Assembly (NCBI RefSeq): GCF_014205215.1 | Contig: NZ_JACHNC010000001.1 | Coordinates: forward strand, 3,973,001-4,037,000 | Length of the DNA stretch: 64,000 nt | Direction of reading: 5' to 3' | From: Actinoplanes lobatus | GTDB lineage: Bacteria > Actinomycetota > Actinomycetes > Mycobacteriales > Micromonosporaceae | Part shown: positions 1 to 8,832 of the stretch, one piece after another | Layout of the letters: each line of letters opens with the position of its first letter | Numbering within the stretch: position 1 is the first letter of the stretch | Notes under the pieces: model-generated | Databases searched by the model: none | What the model was told of the DNA's origin: nothing | What the model saw: the letters and a program-made list of their open reading frames with translations, nothing else | Translations under genes and position numbers: made by a program

Positions 1-1231
1 CGTTGATGGTCTTGGTGACGACCTGCGGCTTGCCCACGGTGAGCTCGTAGTTCTCCCGGCGCATCTGCTCGACCAGGATGGCGAGGGCCAGCTCGCCACG
101 GCCCTGGACCTCCCACGCGTCGGGACGGTCGGTCGGCAGGACGCGCAGCGACACGTTGCCGATGAGCTCCTTGTCGAGGCGGTCCTTGACCATGCGGGCG
201 GTGACCTTGGCGCCCTTGACCTTGCCGACCATCGGCGACGTGTTGGTGCCGATGACCATCGAGATGGCCGGCTCGTCGACGGTGATCAGGGGGAGCGGGA
301 TCGGGTTCTCCGCGTCGGCGAGGGTCTCACCGATCATGATCTCGGGGATGCCGGCGAGGGCGATGATGTCGCCGGGGCCGGCGCTCTCGGCGGGCTTGCG
401 CTCCAGGCCCTCGGTGACGAGCAGCTCGGAGATGCGCACGTTGCTGATGGTGCCGTCGGTCTTGCACCAGGCGACGGTCTGGCCCTTGCGGATGGTGCCC
501 TCGTGGACGCGGCAGAGCGCGAGACGGCCGAGGAACGGCGAGGCGTCGAGGTTGACGACGTGCGCCTGCAGCGGGGCGTCCTCATGGAACTTCGGCGCCG
601 GGATGGTGTCGAGGATGGTGCTGAACAGCACGTCGAGGGAGTCGCTGTCCTCGGGGACGGTGCCGTCCTTGGGCTGGGTCAGCGAGGCGATGCCGTCGCG
701 GGCGCAGGCGTAGACGATCGGGAACTCGATCTGGTGCTCGTCGGCGTCGAGGTCGAGGAAGAGCTCGTACGTCTCGTCGACGACCTCCTTGATCCGCGCG
801 TCCGGCCGGTCCACCTTGTTGATGATCAGGATGATCGGCAGCTTGGCGGCCAGGGCCTTGCGCAGCACGAAGCGGGTCTGCGGCAGCGGGCCCTCGGAGG
901 CGTCCACCAACAGGGCGACGCCGTCGACCATGGTCAGGCCGCGCTCGACCTCACCGCCGAAGTCGGCGTGGCCGGGGGTGTCGATGATGTTGATGGTGAC
1001 GGCTTCGCCCTCGGCGGGCTGGTAGCTGATCGCCGTGTTCTTGGCGAGAATGGTGATGCCCTTTTCCCGCTCCAGGTCCATGGAGTCCATGACGCGGTCG
1101 GCCATCTCGCCACGCGCGTGGGACTGGCTGCCCTGGCGCAGCATGGCGTCGACCAGGGTGGTTTTGCCATGGTCGACGTGAGCGATGATGGCGACGTTGC
1201 GTAGGTCGGTGCGGGTCTGCATGAGGTCCAT
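1..1231 (-). CDS. typA: Ribosome-associated GTPase TypA/BipA (3' end beyond window)
   Basis: About 410 N-terminal codons of a roughly 630-residue translational GTPase are present; the C-terminus lies off the left edge. The reverse strand reads [20 protein letters not shown], then the P-loop AHVDHGKTT (about residues 17-25), the switch sequence GITI, the G3 motif [14 protein letters not shown] and the G4 motif NKVDRPDAR, the arrangement seen in TypA rather than in EF-G or LepA. The family binds ribosomes and helps 50S assembly and stress growth. The ATG at 1231 is preceded only by a weak GGGAA; Met4 at 1222 is an alternative start. It is divergent from the lytic transglycosylase across about 140 bp. 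Confidence 0.95.
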   Translation of the reverse strand, partial: MDLMQTRTDLRNVAIIAHVDHGKTTLVDAMLRQGSQSHARGEMADRVMDSMDLEREKGITILAKNTAISYQPAEGEAVTINIIDTPGHADFGGEVERGLTMVDGVALLVDASEGPLPQTRFVLRKALAAKLPIILIINKVDRPDARIKEVVDETYELFLDLDADEHQIEFPIVYACARDGIASLTQPKDGTVPEDSDSLDVLFSTILDTIPAPKFHEDAPLQAHVVNLDASPFLGRLALCRVHEGTIRKGQTVAWCKTDGTISNVRISELLVTEGLERKPAESAGPGDIIALAGIPEIMIGETLADAENPIPLPLITVDEPAISMVIGTNTSPMVGKVKGAKVTARMVKDRLDKELIGNVSLRVLPTDRPDAWEVQGRGELALAILVEQMRRENYELTVGKPQVVTKTIN

Positions 1232-1372
1232 TGTTCCCGGCTCAGGTTGCCGATCGTGACACGGGGTCAAGACCCGAATCTTGTGGTCTTCTGTCCGTTT
1301 TTCAGTCTCCCGAGATCATCTGATCACTGTTAACGTCCTTCATCGATGTATCACGGGGGAAGGTCTGCATCG

Positions 1373-2170
1373 ATGAAAAAACGCATCAACCTGGTCGCGG
1401 CGGTCACGGCGCTGGTCGTGACGGCGGGCTGCGGACTGGCCGGTGCCAGCGAGAACGGGAACGATCCGGTGGGCGCACCGCCGGTGTCGGTGGCGCCCGC
1501 CACAACCGAGCCGGTGATCGAGGAGACGACGGCCGCGCCGGTGGAGACCACGACGAAGCCGAAGCCGACGAAGAAGGCCACCAAGTCGCCGACGGCCAGT
1601 GCGAGCCCGGTCCAGACGGACTGGAGTCAGGTTCCGGACTGTTTCAGCTACGAGGGCAAGAACATCTCCAAGGCCAAGGCCAAGGCGGCTCTCAAGAAGG
1701 CGTCCGGCCGGATCTACTGGCGCACCGAGGCGCCCCAGCTGAAGCTCAACTTCACCCTGGTCAAGGCGGTGTCCTGGCAGGAGAGCGGCTGGCAGAGCGC
1801 GATCAAGAACTGTGACGAGGGCTTCGGTCTCATGCAGGTGATGCCGGACACGCTGGACCATATGAACCAGCGGTTCGGCCTGGACTATGACGCGAACGGG
1901 AACTATCAGGACAACGCGTACGCCGGGGCGAACTACCTGGCCTGGCTGACCCGGTACTTCGGGGACAACTACTTCAAGGAGAGTTACGACCTGAGCCCCT
2001 CGAAGTGCAAGAGCCACTCCAGTTGGTGTCTGCTGAACGTGGTCATCTCGGGCTACAACGCGGGCTACGGCACGGTGGACTCGGCGGCGAAGAGCAAGAC
2101 GCTGCCCAATCCGGATTACGTCGACTCGGTGCGCTCGCTCATGGCCGACTGCCCCTGCGACAAGTACTGA
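1373..2170 (+). CDS. Secreted lytic transglycosylase-like lipoprotein
   Basis: This 265-residue protein starts with MKKRINLVAAV, a hydrophobic stretch and a lipobox-like TAGC, so it is probably an exported lipoprotein. A Thr/Pro/Lys-rich linker of about 60 residues follows and would span the wall. The C-terminal half has the lysozyme-like SLT fold: AVSWQESGW with the likely catalytic Glu137, then GFGLMQVMPDT and ISGYNAGYG. Such enzymes cleave the MurNAc-GlcNAc bond in peptidoglycan. Four Cys in the C-terminal half may form disulfides. I chose Met at 1373, not the upstream ATG at 1346, because GGGGGAAGG ends about 11 nt before it and the signal peptide begins there. Confidence 0.85.
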   Translation: MKKRINLVAAVTALVVTAGCGLAGASENGNDPVGAPPVSVAPATTEPVIEETTAAPVETTTKPKPTKKATKSPTASASPVQTDWSQVPDCFSYEGKNISKAKAKAALKKASGRIYWRTEAPQLKLNFTLVKAVSWQESGWQSAIKNCDEGFGLMQVMPDTLDHMNQRFGLDYDANGNYQDNAYAGANYLAWLTRYFGDNYFKESYDLSPSKCKSHSSWCLLNVVISGYNAGYGTVDSAAKSKTLPNPDYVDSVRSLMADCPCDKY

Positions 2171-2188
2171 GGTCAGGCGGGATACACT

Positions 2189-2250
2189 GGGGGACGTTCC
2201 CCGAGACCTCAATTTGGTGCCAACCACGGCGTTCAAGTACTGTCTCGGGG
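2189..2250 (+). promoter_or_regulatory. Two mutually exclusive hairpins upstream of the L11-like gene
   Basis: Hairpin A pairs GGGGA (2190-2194) with TCCCC (2198-2202). Hairpin B pairs CCCCGAGAC (2199-2207) with GTCTCGGGG (2242-2250), a perfect 9-bp stem with a 34-nt loop. They share 2199-2202, so they cannot form together. A possible -10, TACACT at 2183-2188, has no clear -35. If it is the promoter, transcription would start near 2195 and only hairpin B would be fully transcribed. The gene's ribosome binding site (AAAGGAG) lies about 60 nt downstream of hairpin B. Leader-mediated control is inference. Confidence 0.4.
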
Positions 2251-2324
2251 TTGTCGTGTGTCGTTGATGCTGGCGAGCTGCGTTTGTTTCGGCCCGTGCA
2301 GCTCACCCAAAGGAGCCCTACTCA

Positions 2325-2750
2325 ATGCCGCCCAAGAAGAAGACTCATGAGGTAACCCTCGCGCTTGAGGCGGGTAACGCCGCGATGGTCGACCTCGGTA
2401 AGATGCTCGGCCCGACCGGCGCCAACATGCGTGCCGTCAAGGTCGAGTACGACGAGGCCACCGCGAAGAACCGGGGCGAGATCATCCCGGTCATCGTGTC
2501 GGTCTACGAGGACCGCAGCCACACGCTGGCCTACAAGACGCCGCCGACCAGCTTCCTCATCCGGAAGTCCCTGGGCATTCAGTCCGGCGCCGCCAACCCG
2601 CTCACCACGACCGTCGGCACGCTCAGTGCCCAGCAGGTCAAGGAGATCGCCGAGCGCAAGCTGGTCGACCTCAACGCGAACGACCTCGATGCCGCGATCA
2701 AGATCGTGTCCGGCACCGCCCGTTCCATGGGTGTGAAGGTCGCTTCCTGA
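2325..2750 (+). CDS. Divergent ribosomal protein L11 paralogue
   Basis: A 141-residue protein of normal L11 length. It keeps the MPPKKK start, VYEDRS, KTPP, LVDLNANDLDAA and the C-terminal GTARSMGV that are typical of RplK. The N-terminal domain is altered: where canonical L11 has NPAPPVGPALGQHGVNI, this protein reads AMVDLGKMLGPTGANM, one residue shorter and without the proline run that lines the thiopeptide site. The gene stands alone, without secE, nusG or rplA, so it is probably a second L11 rather than the housekeeping copy. A strong AAAGGAG precedes the ATG. Known: L11 binds the GTPase-associated centre of 23S rRNA and is needed for RelA/Rel activation. A role in drug tolerance or alternative ribosomes is inference. 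Confidence 0.85.
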   Translation: MPPKKKTHEVTLALEAGNAAMVDLGKMLGPTGANMRAVKVEYDEATAKNRGEIIPVIVSVYEDRSHTLAYKTPPTSFLIRKSLGIQSGAANPLTTTVGTLSAQQVKEIAERKLVDLNANDLDAAIKIVSGTARSMGVKVAS

Positions 2751-2762
2751 AGTAGCTTGATG

Positions 2763-2796
2763 AGAACGGGCCCCGGTGATCACCGGGGCCCGTTCT
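2763..2796. terminator. Perfect 34-bp palindromic bidirectional terminator
   Basis: The sequence is a complete palindrome centred between 2779 and 2780 (arm AGAACGGGCCCCGGTGA), followed by TTCTTT on the plus strand. It sits between the convergent L11-like and ClpP-like genes. The ClpP-like stop codon (2780-2782) and its last codons lie inside the palindrome, so the same DNA encodes a protein C-terminus and a terminator. Confidence 0.85.
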
Positions 2797-3382
2797 TCTT
2801 TGGTGCGATCACCTCGTCGATCAGGCCGTACTCCAGGGCCTCGGCGGCGCTCAGGCTCCGGCCGGCGGACAGGTCGTCCTCGATCCGGCTGCGCGGCTTC
2901 CCGGTGATCCCGGCCAGCCGGACCACCACCTCCTCCAGCTCACGCAGGTGCTGCCCGGCCGCGGCGGCCACCTCGTCGGCCGTGCCGGTGACCCCGGCGG
3001 CCCGCGGCTCGGCGAGTTTGAACCGGGCGTGCCGGTACGCCGACCGCTGATCCGCCGCCGCAAGGATCGCCAGCACCGCCCCGCCCGCCTCCGAGGTGAC
3101 CAGGGCGTGCACCGGAGCGGACAGTGAGTCGATCACGTCGATCACCGCGAGTGCCGCGCCCAGCTCCCCACCCGGGGTGGCCACGTGCAGCTGGATCGCC
3201 TCCGGACCGGCCGCGTCGAGGGTCAGCAGGGCGGCCGCGATCCCGGTCGCCGTCTCGCCGGTCAGCCGGCCGCGAAGCATCACGATCCGTTGTTCGAAGA
3301 GCCGCTCCTCGAGCCAACCGGGGAAGCCGGCCTGCTGCGGCGGCCATTCGGGCGGCTGATTCGGCTGCGGGAACAGGGACAT
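2780..3382 (-). CDS. ClpP-fold protein lacking the catalytic Ser and His
   Basis: A 200-residue protein with the whole ClpP scaffold: a Pro-rich N-terminus, QRIVMLRG, IQLHVATPGGELGAAL (compare INSPGG in active ClpP), a helix pattern through VIDSLSAPVHALV, and the end SAAEALEYGLIDEVI. The nucleophile strand, normally QAASM, reads EAGGAV, so Gly replaces Ser. The IMIHQP segment reads FKLAEP, so the catalytic His is gone. The Asp of IERD appears kept (IEDD). Peptidase activity is therefore unlikely. Pseudo-subunits such as cyanobacterial ClpR assemble into mixed Clp rings, which is one possible role. The start at 3382 has GGAGGT five bases upstream; the longer reading frame begins before it. Confidence 0.8.
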   Translation of the reverse strand: MSLFPQPNQPPEWPPQQAGFPGWLEERLFEQRIVMLRGRLTGETATGIAAALLTLDAAGPEAIQLHVATPGGELGAALAVIDVIDSLSAPVHALVTSEAGGAVLAILAAADQRSAYRHARFKLAEPRAAGVTGTADEVAAAAGQHLRELEEVVVRLAGITGKPRSRIEDDLSAGRSLSAAEALEYGLIDEVIAPKKNGPR

Positions 3383-3484
3383 CGGCACCTCCGGTCGTCG
3401 CGGGGTAGGCCCAGCGTATCCAGGGAGCCGTGGTTCTTCGGGGAAGAGCCACCACCGATGTCCCGGCAATGAGACAACAAGGTT

Positions 3485-6400
3485 GTGGGTGATGTCGTCT
3501 TATATCACAGCGAACGGACCCAGGTGCTCCGCCGGGGCTCCCGCGACGGCTCCACCCTGATCCACAAACGGGCCACCGGACTCGGCGCCGCCCGGCGCAT
3601 CGAGCGGGAACGGGCCGTGCTGCTCCGGCTCGCCGGCGTCCCCGGAGTGCCCAGGCTCGCCGACCATCAGTCCCGCCAGTTGCTCGTGCTGGAGGACGAC
3701 GCGGCCTTTCCGGTCCCGCGGCCGATGCCCGTACCCGAGCTTCTGACGATCGGTCGAAGCCTGGCGGCGACGCTCGCCGCCGTGCACCGCGCCGGGGTGG
3801 TCCATCGCGACGTCACGCCGGCCAACGTCGTCCTGCCACCCCACGGGCCGGCCCTGCTCATCGACTTCGACCTGGCGCTGGCCGGGGCGGTGGAGGCGGA
3901 CGAGGCGGGCGGCCCGGTCGGAACGCTCGGCTTCCTGGCCCCGGAGCAGACCGGGCGGATCGGCCCGGCGGTCGATCCCCGCGCCGACCTGTACGGCCTG
4001 GGCGCCACCCTCTACACGCTGGCGGTGGGCGAGCCGCCGTTCACCGGCGACGACGCCCTGGAGCTGATCCGCGAGACCCTGGTGGAGCCGCCGCCCGTGC
4101 CCGCCGGGCTGCCACCACGTCTCCGCGACATCATCATGCGCCTGCTGGAGAAGGACCCGGCGAACCGCTACCAGAGCGCCGAGGGGCTGCTCCACGATCT
4201 GACCCGCTGCCGGGACGATCCCGATGCTGGCTGGCCGCTGGGCGAGCGGGACTTCCCGGCCCGTTTCGTGCCGCCGGCCGCCCTCATCGGCCGGGACCGG
4301 GAGGTGCACCTGCTCACCTCGGCGCTGGACCGGGCGCTCACCGAGGGCGGCCGGCCCGTGCTGATCACCGGGCCGTCCGGGATCGGCAAGAGCGCCCTCA
4401 CCCGCAGCCTGCGGCCGGCGGTCACGGCACGCGGCGGCTGGTTCGCCGCCGGGCGGTTCGAAGAGTTCCGGACCGGTACGACCAGCGGCGGCATCACCCG
4501 GGCGCTGCGAAGCCTGATCCGTTGCATCCTCGCCGAACCCGAACCCGAGGTGGCGGCGGACCGCGCGCGGATCGTCGAGGCGCTCGGCCCCAACGCCGTG
4601 GTCGCGGTCAACGCGATCCCGGAGATGGCCGATCTGCTCGGCGTCCCGGGCGGGCCGTCCACGTCCGATCCGTCGACCGCCCAGGGCCGGACCGCGGCCG
4701 CCGCCCTCGCCCTGATCCGGGCGCTCGCCGCCGGGCACCGGATCGTGATCGTCCTCGAGGATCTCCAGTGGGCCACCGCCGGGACGCACCGGGTCCTGGA
4801 CGCGATCGTGAACGCCGGGCCGATCCCCGGTCTGCTGTTGGTCGCCACCTACCGGGACGAGGGGCGGCCGCTCGCGGCGCTGCTCGACCGCTGGCAGCGT
4901 GACGGTGCGACGGAACCGGTGATCCGGGTCGGCGGACTGGACCGCGAGGGGGCCGCCCGGCTGATCGGCACCGTGCTCCGGATACCCCCGGAGGCCGCGT
5001 CCGTGCCGGCCGGGCTGATCGAGGCGGGCGCCGCCGGCAATCCGTTCGCCACGGTCGAGGTGCTCAACGCCCTCCGCGCCGAGGGCCTGCTGCGCCCGGT
5101 AACGGACGGCTGGCGGTGGGAAGCGGACGCGATCCGTGACTTCGTCCGCTGCCACGGGGTGCCGCAGCTGCTGGCGGCCCGGATGGATCAGCAGGCGGGC
5201 GGGACGCGCCGGATCCTGGCGGCGCTCGCCTGCCTCGGCGGTGACGTCGGTACCGGCTTCCTGGCCATCGCGACCGGGACGTCCGAGGCGGACCTGGCCG
5301 CGCGCCTGGCCCCGGCGGTCACCGACGGCCTGATCCTGCTCGCCGACGGCACCGTCCGGTTCCGGCACGACCTGGTACGGCAGGCCGCCCGGGACTGCCT
5401 GGCGCCCGGCGACCGGGACCGCCTCCAGCTGAGCATGGCCCGCGAACTGTCCCGGCGGGAGCGGTACCGGCAGGAGGCGGCCGAGCAGTACCTGCCGGTG
5501 GTGGACCTGGTGGACGCGCCGGACGAGCGGCGGGCCGCCGCCGGCCTGCTGCACGGCGCCGCGCAACGGACGATGAAGATGACCAACTACCAGGTCTCCG
5601 TCGAGTTGCTCGCCGCCGCCGAGCGGCTCCTGGGCCCGGGGGCGGAGGAGCGGGACGCCGTCACCGTGGCCCGGCACACCGCGCTCTACTGCCTGGGCCG
5701 GCTCGACGAGGCCGACGAGGTGTACCGGGAGCTGGCCGCCCGGTCCCCGGATCTGCTCGCGCTCGCCGCCGCCACCGCGAACCAGGTCAACAGCCTGACC
5801 CAGCGAGGACACATCCGGAAGGCGTACGCCCTCGGCGCGGACCTGCTGCGCCGGTTCGGCATCGACTCCCCGGACGACCCCGGTCCCGTGGTCCACCGGG
5901 AGGCGGCCGACCTGCGGGACTGCGCCGCCGATCTGAGCCGTGCCGCGGAGACCGACGATCCCCGGGTGCTCGCGGCGGGCCGGATCCTCAACCGGCTGCT
6001 CGCGCCGGCGTACGTGCTGGGCCCGCTGCAACACACGTGGGTGCTGCTCCAGGTCCTGGGGCTGTGGCGGCGTGCGGGGCTGTGCCCGCCGGTGGTCGGC
6101 TCGCTCGGCGCGGTGATCTGCGCGACGATCCACCTGTTCGACGACTACCGCACCGGTCACCGGCTGAGCCGGTACGTCGTCGAGGCCGGACGGGAGCACG
6201 GCTATCAGGCGGAGACCGCGATCGCCCGGTACATGCACCTCTTCGTGGCCGCGCACTGGTTCGAACCGCTGGAGGACATCGCCGAGGCCGGCCAGGACGC
6301 CCGCGAGGAACTGCTGACCGCCGGGGACGTCCAGGTCGCCGCCATGCTCTCGGCCCGTCTGGTGGCCGTGCTGCTGGAGACCGCAGACTCGCTGGAGACG

Positions 6401-8314
6401 GTCGCCGAGGAGATCGACGCCTCGGTGGCGTTCGCCGAACGCACCGGCAACCGGATCGCGGCCCTGTCGCTGACCGAATGCCGGGCGCTGGTGCGGGTGC
6501 TGCGCGGCCGGGAGCCGGGCGCCGAACCGGACGGATCCCCCACCTTCCCGGTGGCGCTGGCCATCCACCACGTCAACCGGGCCCTCGCCGCGCTGATGTG
6601 CCAGGACGACGAGGAACTGGACCGGCACGCCGCCGGGGCGATGGAGCACTGCGAGGCGGTTCGCGGGCTCTACACCTGGGCGCTGGCCCGGGTGGTGCGC
6701 GGGATCGCCCTGGCCGCCCGGGTCCGGTACGGCGACACCGGCGTCGCCGCCGAGCTCGGCACGATCCGCGACTGGATCGCCCGGCGGGCCGCCGACTCGC
6801 CCCGCAACTTCCGGCCGCTGCTGCGCCTGGTCGACGCCGAACGGTGCTGGGCGCTGGGCGATCCCGACGGCGCGGCCCGCGAGTTCGACGCCGGCCTGCA
6901 CGAGGTGGCCGGCCGGCCGTGGCACCGGGCCGTGCTCGCCCAGCGGGCGGCCCGGTTCCACCTCGACCGGGGGTTCGCACACGCCGGGCGGCAACTGCTG
7001 ACCGAGGCACGCGACACCTACCGTCAGTGGGGTGCGGAGGGGCCGCTGCGAAGGCTGGAGGCCGAACACCCGTTCCTGCGCGCGGAACGGGTGAGCGACT
7101 CCGGCCACGGGGCCGGGGCCGACCGGATCGACCTCATGGCGATCCTGCGGGCCTCCCGCGCGCTGAGCTCGGCCATCACGCTGGCCGACCTGGAGGCGCA
7201 GGTCGGGGACGTGCTCAGCGCCATGACCGGGGCCACCCGGGTGCAGCTGGTGCTTCGTCACCCCGAGACGCGGGATCCGCGGCCGGTGCCGGCGACCGCG
7301 GTCCGGTACGTGACCCGGACCCGCCGCCCGCTGCTGGTGGCGGACGCGACCCAGGACGACCGGTTCGCGCGGGACCCGTACGTCGCCGGACTCGACCACT
7401 GCTCCCTGCTGGCGATGCCCATCCCGAGCCGGACCGTCGACGTCGCCGTCCTGATGCTGGAGAACCACCGGCAGGGCGGCGTGTTCTCCACCGACCGCCT
7501 GGAGACGGTGGAGCTGATCGCCGGGCAGCTGGCGGTCTCGCTGGACAACGCGCTGCTCTACGACTCGCTGGAGGACACCGTACGGGTCCGGACCTCCGAC
7601 CTGGAGGCCGCGAACCAGCTCAAGGCCGACCTGATCGGCATGCTCGGCCACGAGATCAACAACCCGCTCGCGGCGATCCTCGGCGGCCTCGACCTGGTCC
7701 TCGACGAGGAGGAGCTGCCGGAGTCCGTCCACCACTCCCTCATCCGGGTGCACCGGACCACCCGGCGGCTCGCCGCCATCGTCCAGGAGGTCCTCGACCT
7801 GGTCAGCCTCGACGCCGGCCGGCTCGTCGCGGCGCCCGTCCCGGTCCGGGTCGCCGAGCACGTCGAGGCGGCCCTGGTCGTCGCCGGCGCCGGCCACGTC
7901 CCGGTGACGTGCCCGCCGGACCTGGTCGCCGTGGTGCAGCCGAGCCACCTCGACCAGATCCTGACCAACCTGGTCAGCAACGCCGCCAAGTACGGCGGTG
8001 GCGCCACCGCCGTCGTGGCCCGGGCGGACACCGCGGTCGTGACGATCGAGGTCCGCGACGAGGGGCCGGGCGTGCCGCCGGCGTTCCGGGACCGGCTCTT
8101 CGACCGGTTCGCCCGTGCCGAGCCGACCGCGGGGAAGGTGCCGGGCACCGGTCTGGGGCTCTACATCGTCCGGGAGTTGGCCCGCGCCAACCATGGGGAC
8201 GTCCACTACCGGCCCGGCCCCGATGGAGGATCGAGCTTCGAGGTGACCCTCATGCAACCTGAGGGAGGTGGGAGCCGTCAGGGAGGCGTGAGAGCGAAGG
8301 AGGGGCTCGTGTGA
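3485..8314 (+). CDS. Ser/Thr kinase - AAA ATPase - TPR - GAF - histidine kinase fusion
   Basis: A 1609-residue soluble signalling protein. An N-terminal kinase (about 1-260) has HRDVTPANVV (His107) and DFD. An AAA/NACHT-like ATPase follows with Walker A GPSGIGKSAL (about 296-305) and the hydrophobic Walker-B-like strand RIVIVLEDLQWA. A long helical TPR-like region (about 650-1200) leads to a GAF domain (about 1230-1360), a HisKA H-box GHEINNPLAA (His1389), the N-box LTNLVSNAAKYG and the G-box GTGLGLYIV. No transmembrane segment is evident. This matches the known kinase/ATP-binding/histidine-kinase class related to PknK. The start is GTG with a weak site. Its stop overlaps the next gene's GTG as GTGA, so the sigma factor is co-translated. 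No response regulator is adjacent. Confidence 0.9.
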   Translation: MGDVVLYHSERTQVLRRGSRDGSTLIHKRATGLGAARRIERERAVLLRLAGVPGVPRLADHQSRQLLVLEDDAAFPVPRPMPVPELLTIGRSLAATLAAVHRAGVVHRDVTPANVVLPPHGPALLIDFDLALAGAVEADEAGGPVGTLGFLAPEQTGRIGPAVDPRADLYGLGATLYTLAVGEPPFTGDDALELIRETLVEPPPVPAGLPPRLRDIIMRLLEKDPANRYQSAEGLLHDLTRCRDDPDAGWPLGERDFPARFVPPAALIGRDREVHLLTSALDRALTEGGRPVLITGPSGIGKSALTRSLRPAVTARGGWFAAGRFEEFRTGTTSGGITRALRSLIRCILAEPEPEVAADRARIVEALGPNAVVAVNAIPEMADLLGVPGGPSTSDPSTAQGRTAAAALALIRALAAGHRIVIVLEDLQWATAGTHRVLDAIVNAGPIPGLLLVATYRDEGRPLAALLDRWQRDGATEPVIRVGGLDREGAARLIGTVLRIPPEAASVPAGLIEAGAAGNPFATVEVLNALRAEGLLRPVTDGWRWEADAIRDFVRCHGVPQLLAARMDQQAGGTRRILAALACLGGDVGTGFLAIATGTSEADLAARLAPAVTDGLILLADGTVRFRHDLVRQAARDCLAPGDRDRLQLSMARELSRRERYRQEAAEQYLPVVDLVDAPDERRAAAGLLHGAAQRTMKMTNYQVSVELLAAAERLLGPGAEERDAVTVARHTALYCLGRLDEADEVYRELAARSPDLLALAAATANQVNSLTQRGHIRKAYALGADLLRRFGIDSPDDPGPVVHREAADLRDCAADLSRAAETDDPRVLAAGRILNRLLAPAYVLGPLQHTWVLLQVLGLWRRAGLCPPVVGSLGAVICATIHLFDDYRTGHRLSRYVVEAGREHGYQAETAIARYMHLFVAAHWFEPLEDIAEAGQDAREELLTAGDVQVAAMLSARLVAVLLETADSLETVAEEIDASVAFAERTGNRIAALSLTECRALVRVLRGREPGAEPDGSPTFPVALAIHHVNRALAALMCQDDEELDRHAAGAMEHCEAVRGLYTWALARVVRGIALAARVRYGDTGVAAELGTIRDWIARRAADSPRNFRPLLRLVDAERCWALGDPDGAAREFDAGLHEVAGRPWHRAVLAQRAARFHLDRGFAHAGRQLLTEARDTYRQWGAEGPLRRLEAEHPFLRAERVSDSGHGAGADRIDLMAILRASRALSSAITLADLEAQVGDVLSAMTGATRVQLVLRHPETRDPRPVPATAVRYVTRTRRPLLVADATQDDRFARDPYVAGLDHCSLLAMPIPSRTVDVAVLMLENHRQGGVFSTDRLETVELIAGQLAVSLDNALLYDSLEDTVRVRTSDLEAANQLKADLIGMLGHEINNPLAAILGGLDLVLDEEELPESVHHSLIRVHRTTRRLAAIVQEVLDLVSLDAGRLVAAPVPVRVAEHVEAALVVAGAGHVPVTCPPDLVAVVQPSHLDQILTNLVSNAAKYGGGATAVVARADTAVVTIEVRDEGPGVPPAFRDRLFDRFARAEPTAGKVPGTGLGLYIVRELARANHGDVHYRPGPDGGSSFEVTLMQPEGGGSRQGGVRAKEGLV

Positions 8315-8817
8315 AGAACGAGCGTGATGAGCAATTCCACCAGTTCGTGGTCAGCCGGAGGGCCGCGCTGGTGCGTACGGCGACTCTGCTCACGGCCGGC
8401 GACGCCCACTTGGCCGAGGACCTCGTCCAGTCCACGCTGACGAAGCTGTACGTCGCCTGGCCGGCGTTCCAGCGTGCCGACAACCCGGACGGCTACGTCC
8501 GGAGGGCGCTGGTCAACGCACTGACCGACGAGCGGCGGCGGTGGTGGCGGCGCAGTGAGCGGCCGATGGCCGAGGTACCGGACCGGGCGGCCGCCGAGCA
8601 TGCCGGTGACGTCTCCGACGGGCTGCGCGCGGCCCTGCGGGAGCTGCCACCACGGATGCGGGCGGCACTGGTGTTCCGCTACTTCTACGACCTCGATGTC
8701 GCCGACACCGCCGATGCCCTCGGGTGCTCCGAGGGGACGGTGAAGAGCCAGACCGCCCGGGCACTCGACCGGCTCCGGACCGTGCTCGGCCCCAATCCCT
8801 CCTTGGCACTGCTCTGA
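8311..8817 (+). CDS. SigE-family (ECF-like) RNA polymerase sigma factor
   Basis: A 168-residue two-domain sigma factor. Sigma-2 spans FHQFVVSRRAALVRTATLLT to DNPDGYVRRALVN, with LAEDLVQSTLTKLYVAW as the core. Sigma-4 spans LRELPPRMRAALVFRYFYDL and the helix-turn-helix ADTADALGCSEGTVKSQTAR. The GTG start overlaps the kinase stop by four bases and has GGAGG upstream. Coupling to a sensor kinase is unusual: it suggests co-expression, and perhaps that the kinase feeds into this sigma factor. The downstream membrane protein is the probable anti-sigma partner by position. Target promoters cannot be read from this window. Confidence 0.9.
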   Translation: MKNERDEQFHQFVVSRRAALVRTATLLTAGDAHLAEDLVQSTLTKLYVAWPAFQRADNPDGYVRRALVNALTDERRRWWRRSERPMAEVPDRAAAEHAGDVSDGLRAALRELPPRMRAALVFRYFYDLDVADTADALGCSEGTVKSQTARALDRLRTVLGPNPSLALL

Positions 8818-8832
8818 TCAGGAGAAATTGAC

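Noticed and set aside
3500..8257. 1585-codon minus-strand frame opposite the kinase fusion
   Set aside because: Same GC-bias shadow; composition is Arg/Gly/Pro/Asp-rich and the plus-strand gene has unambiguous domains.
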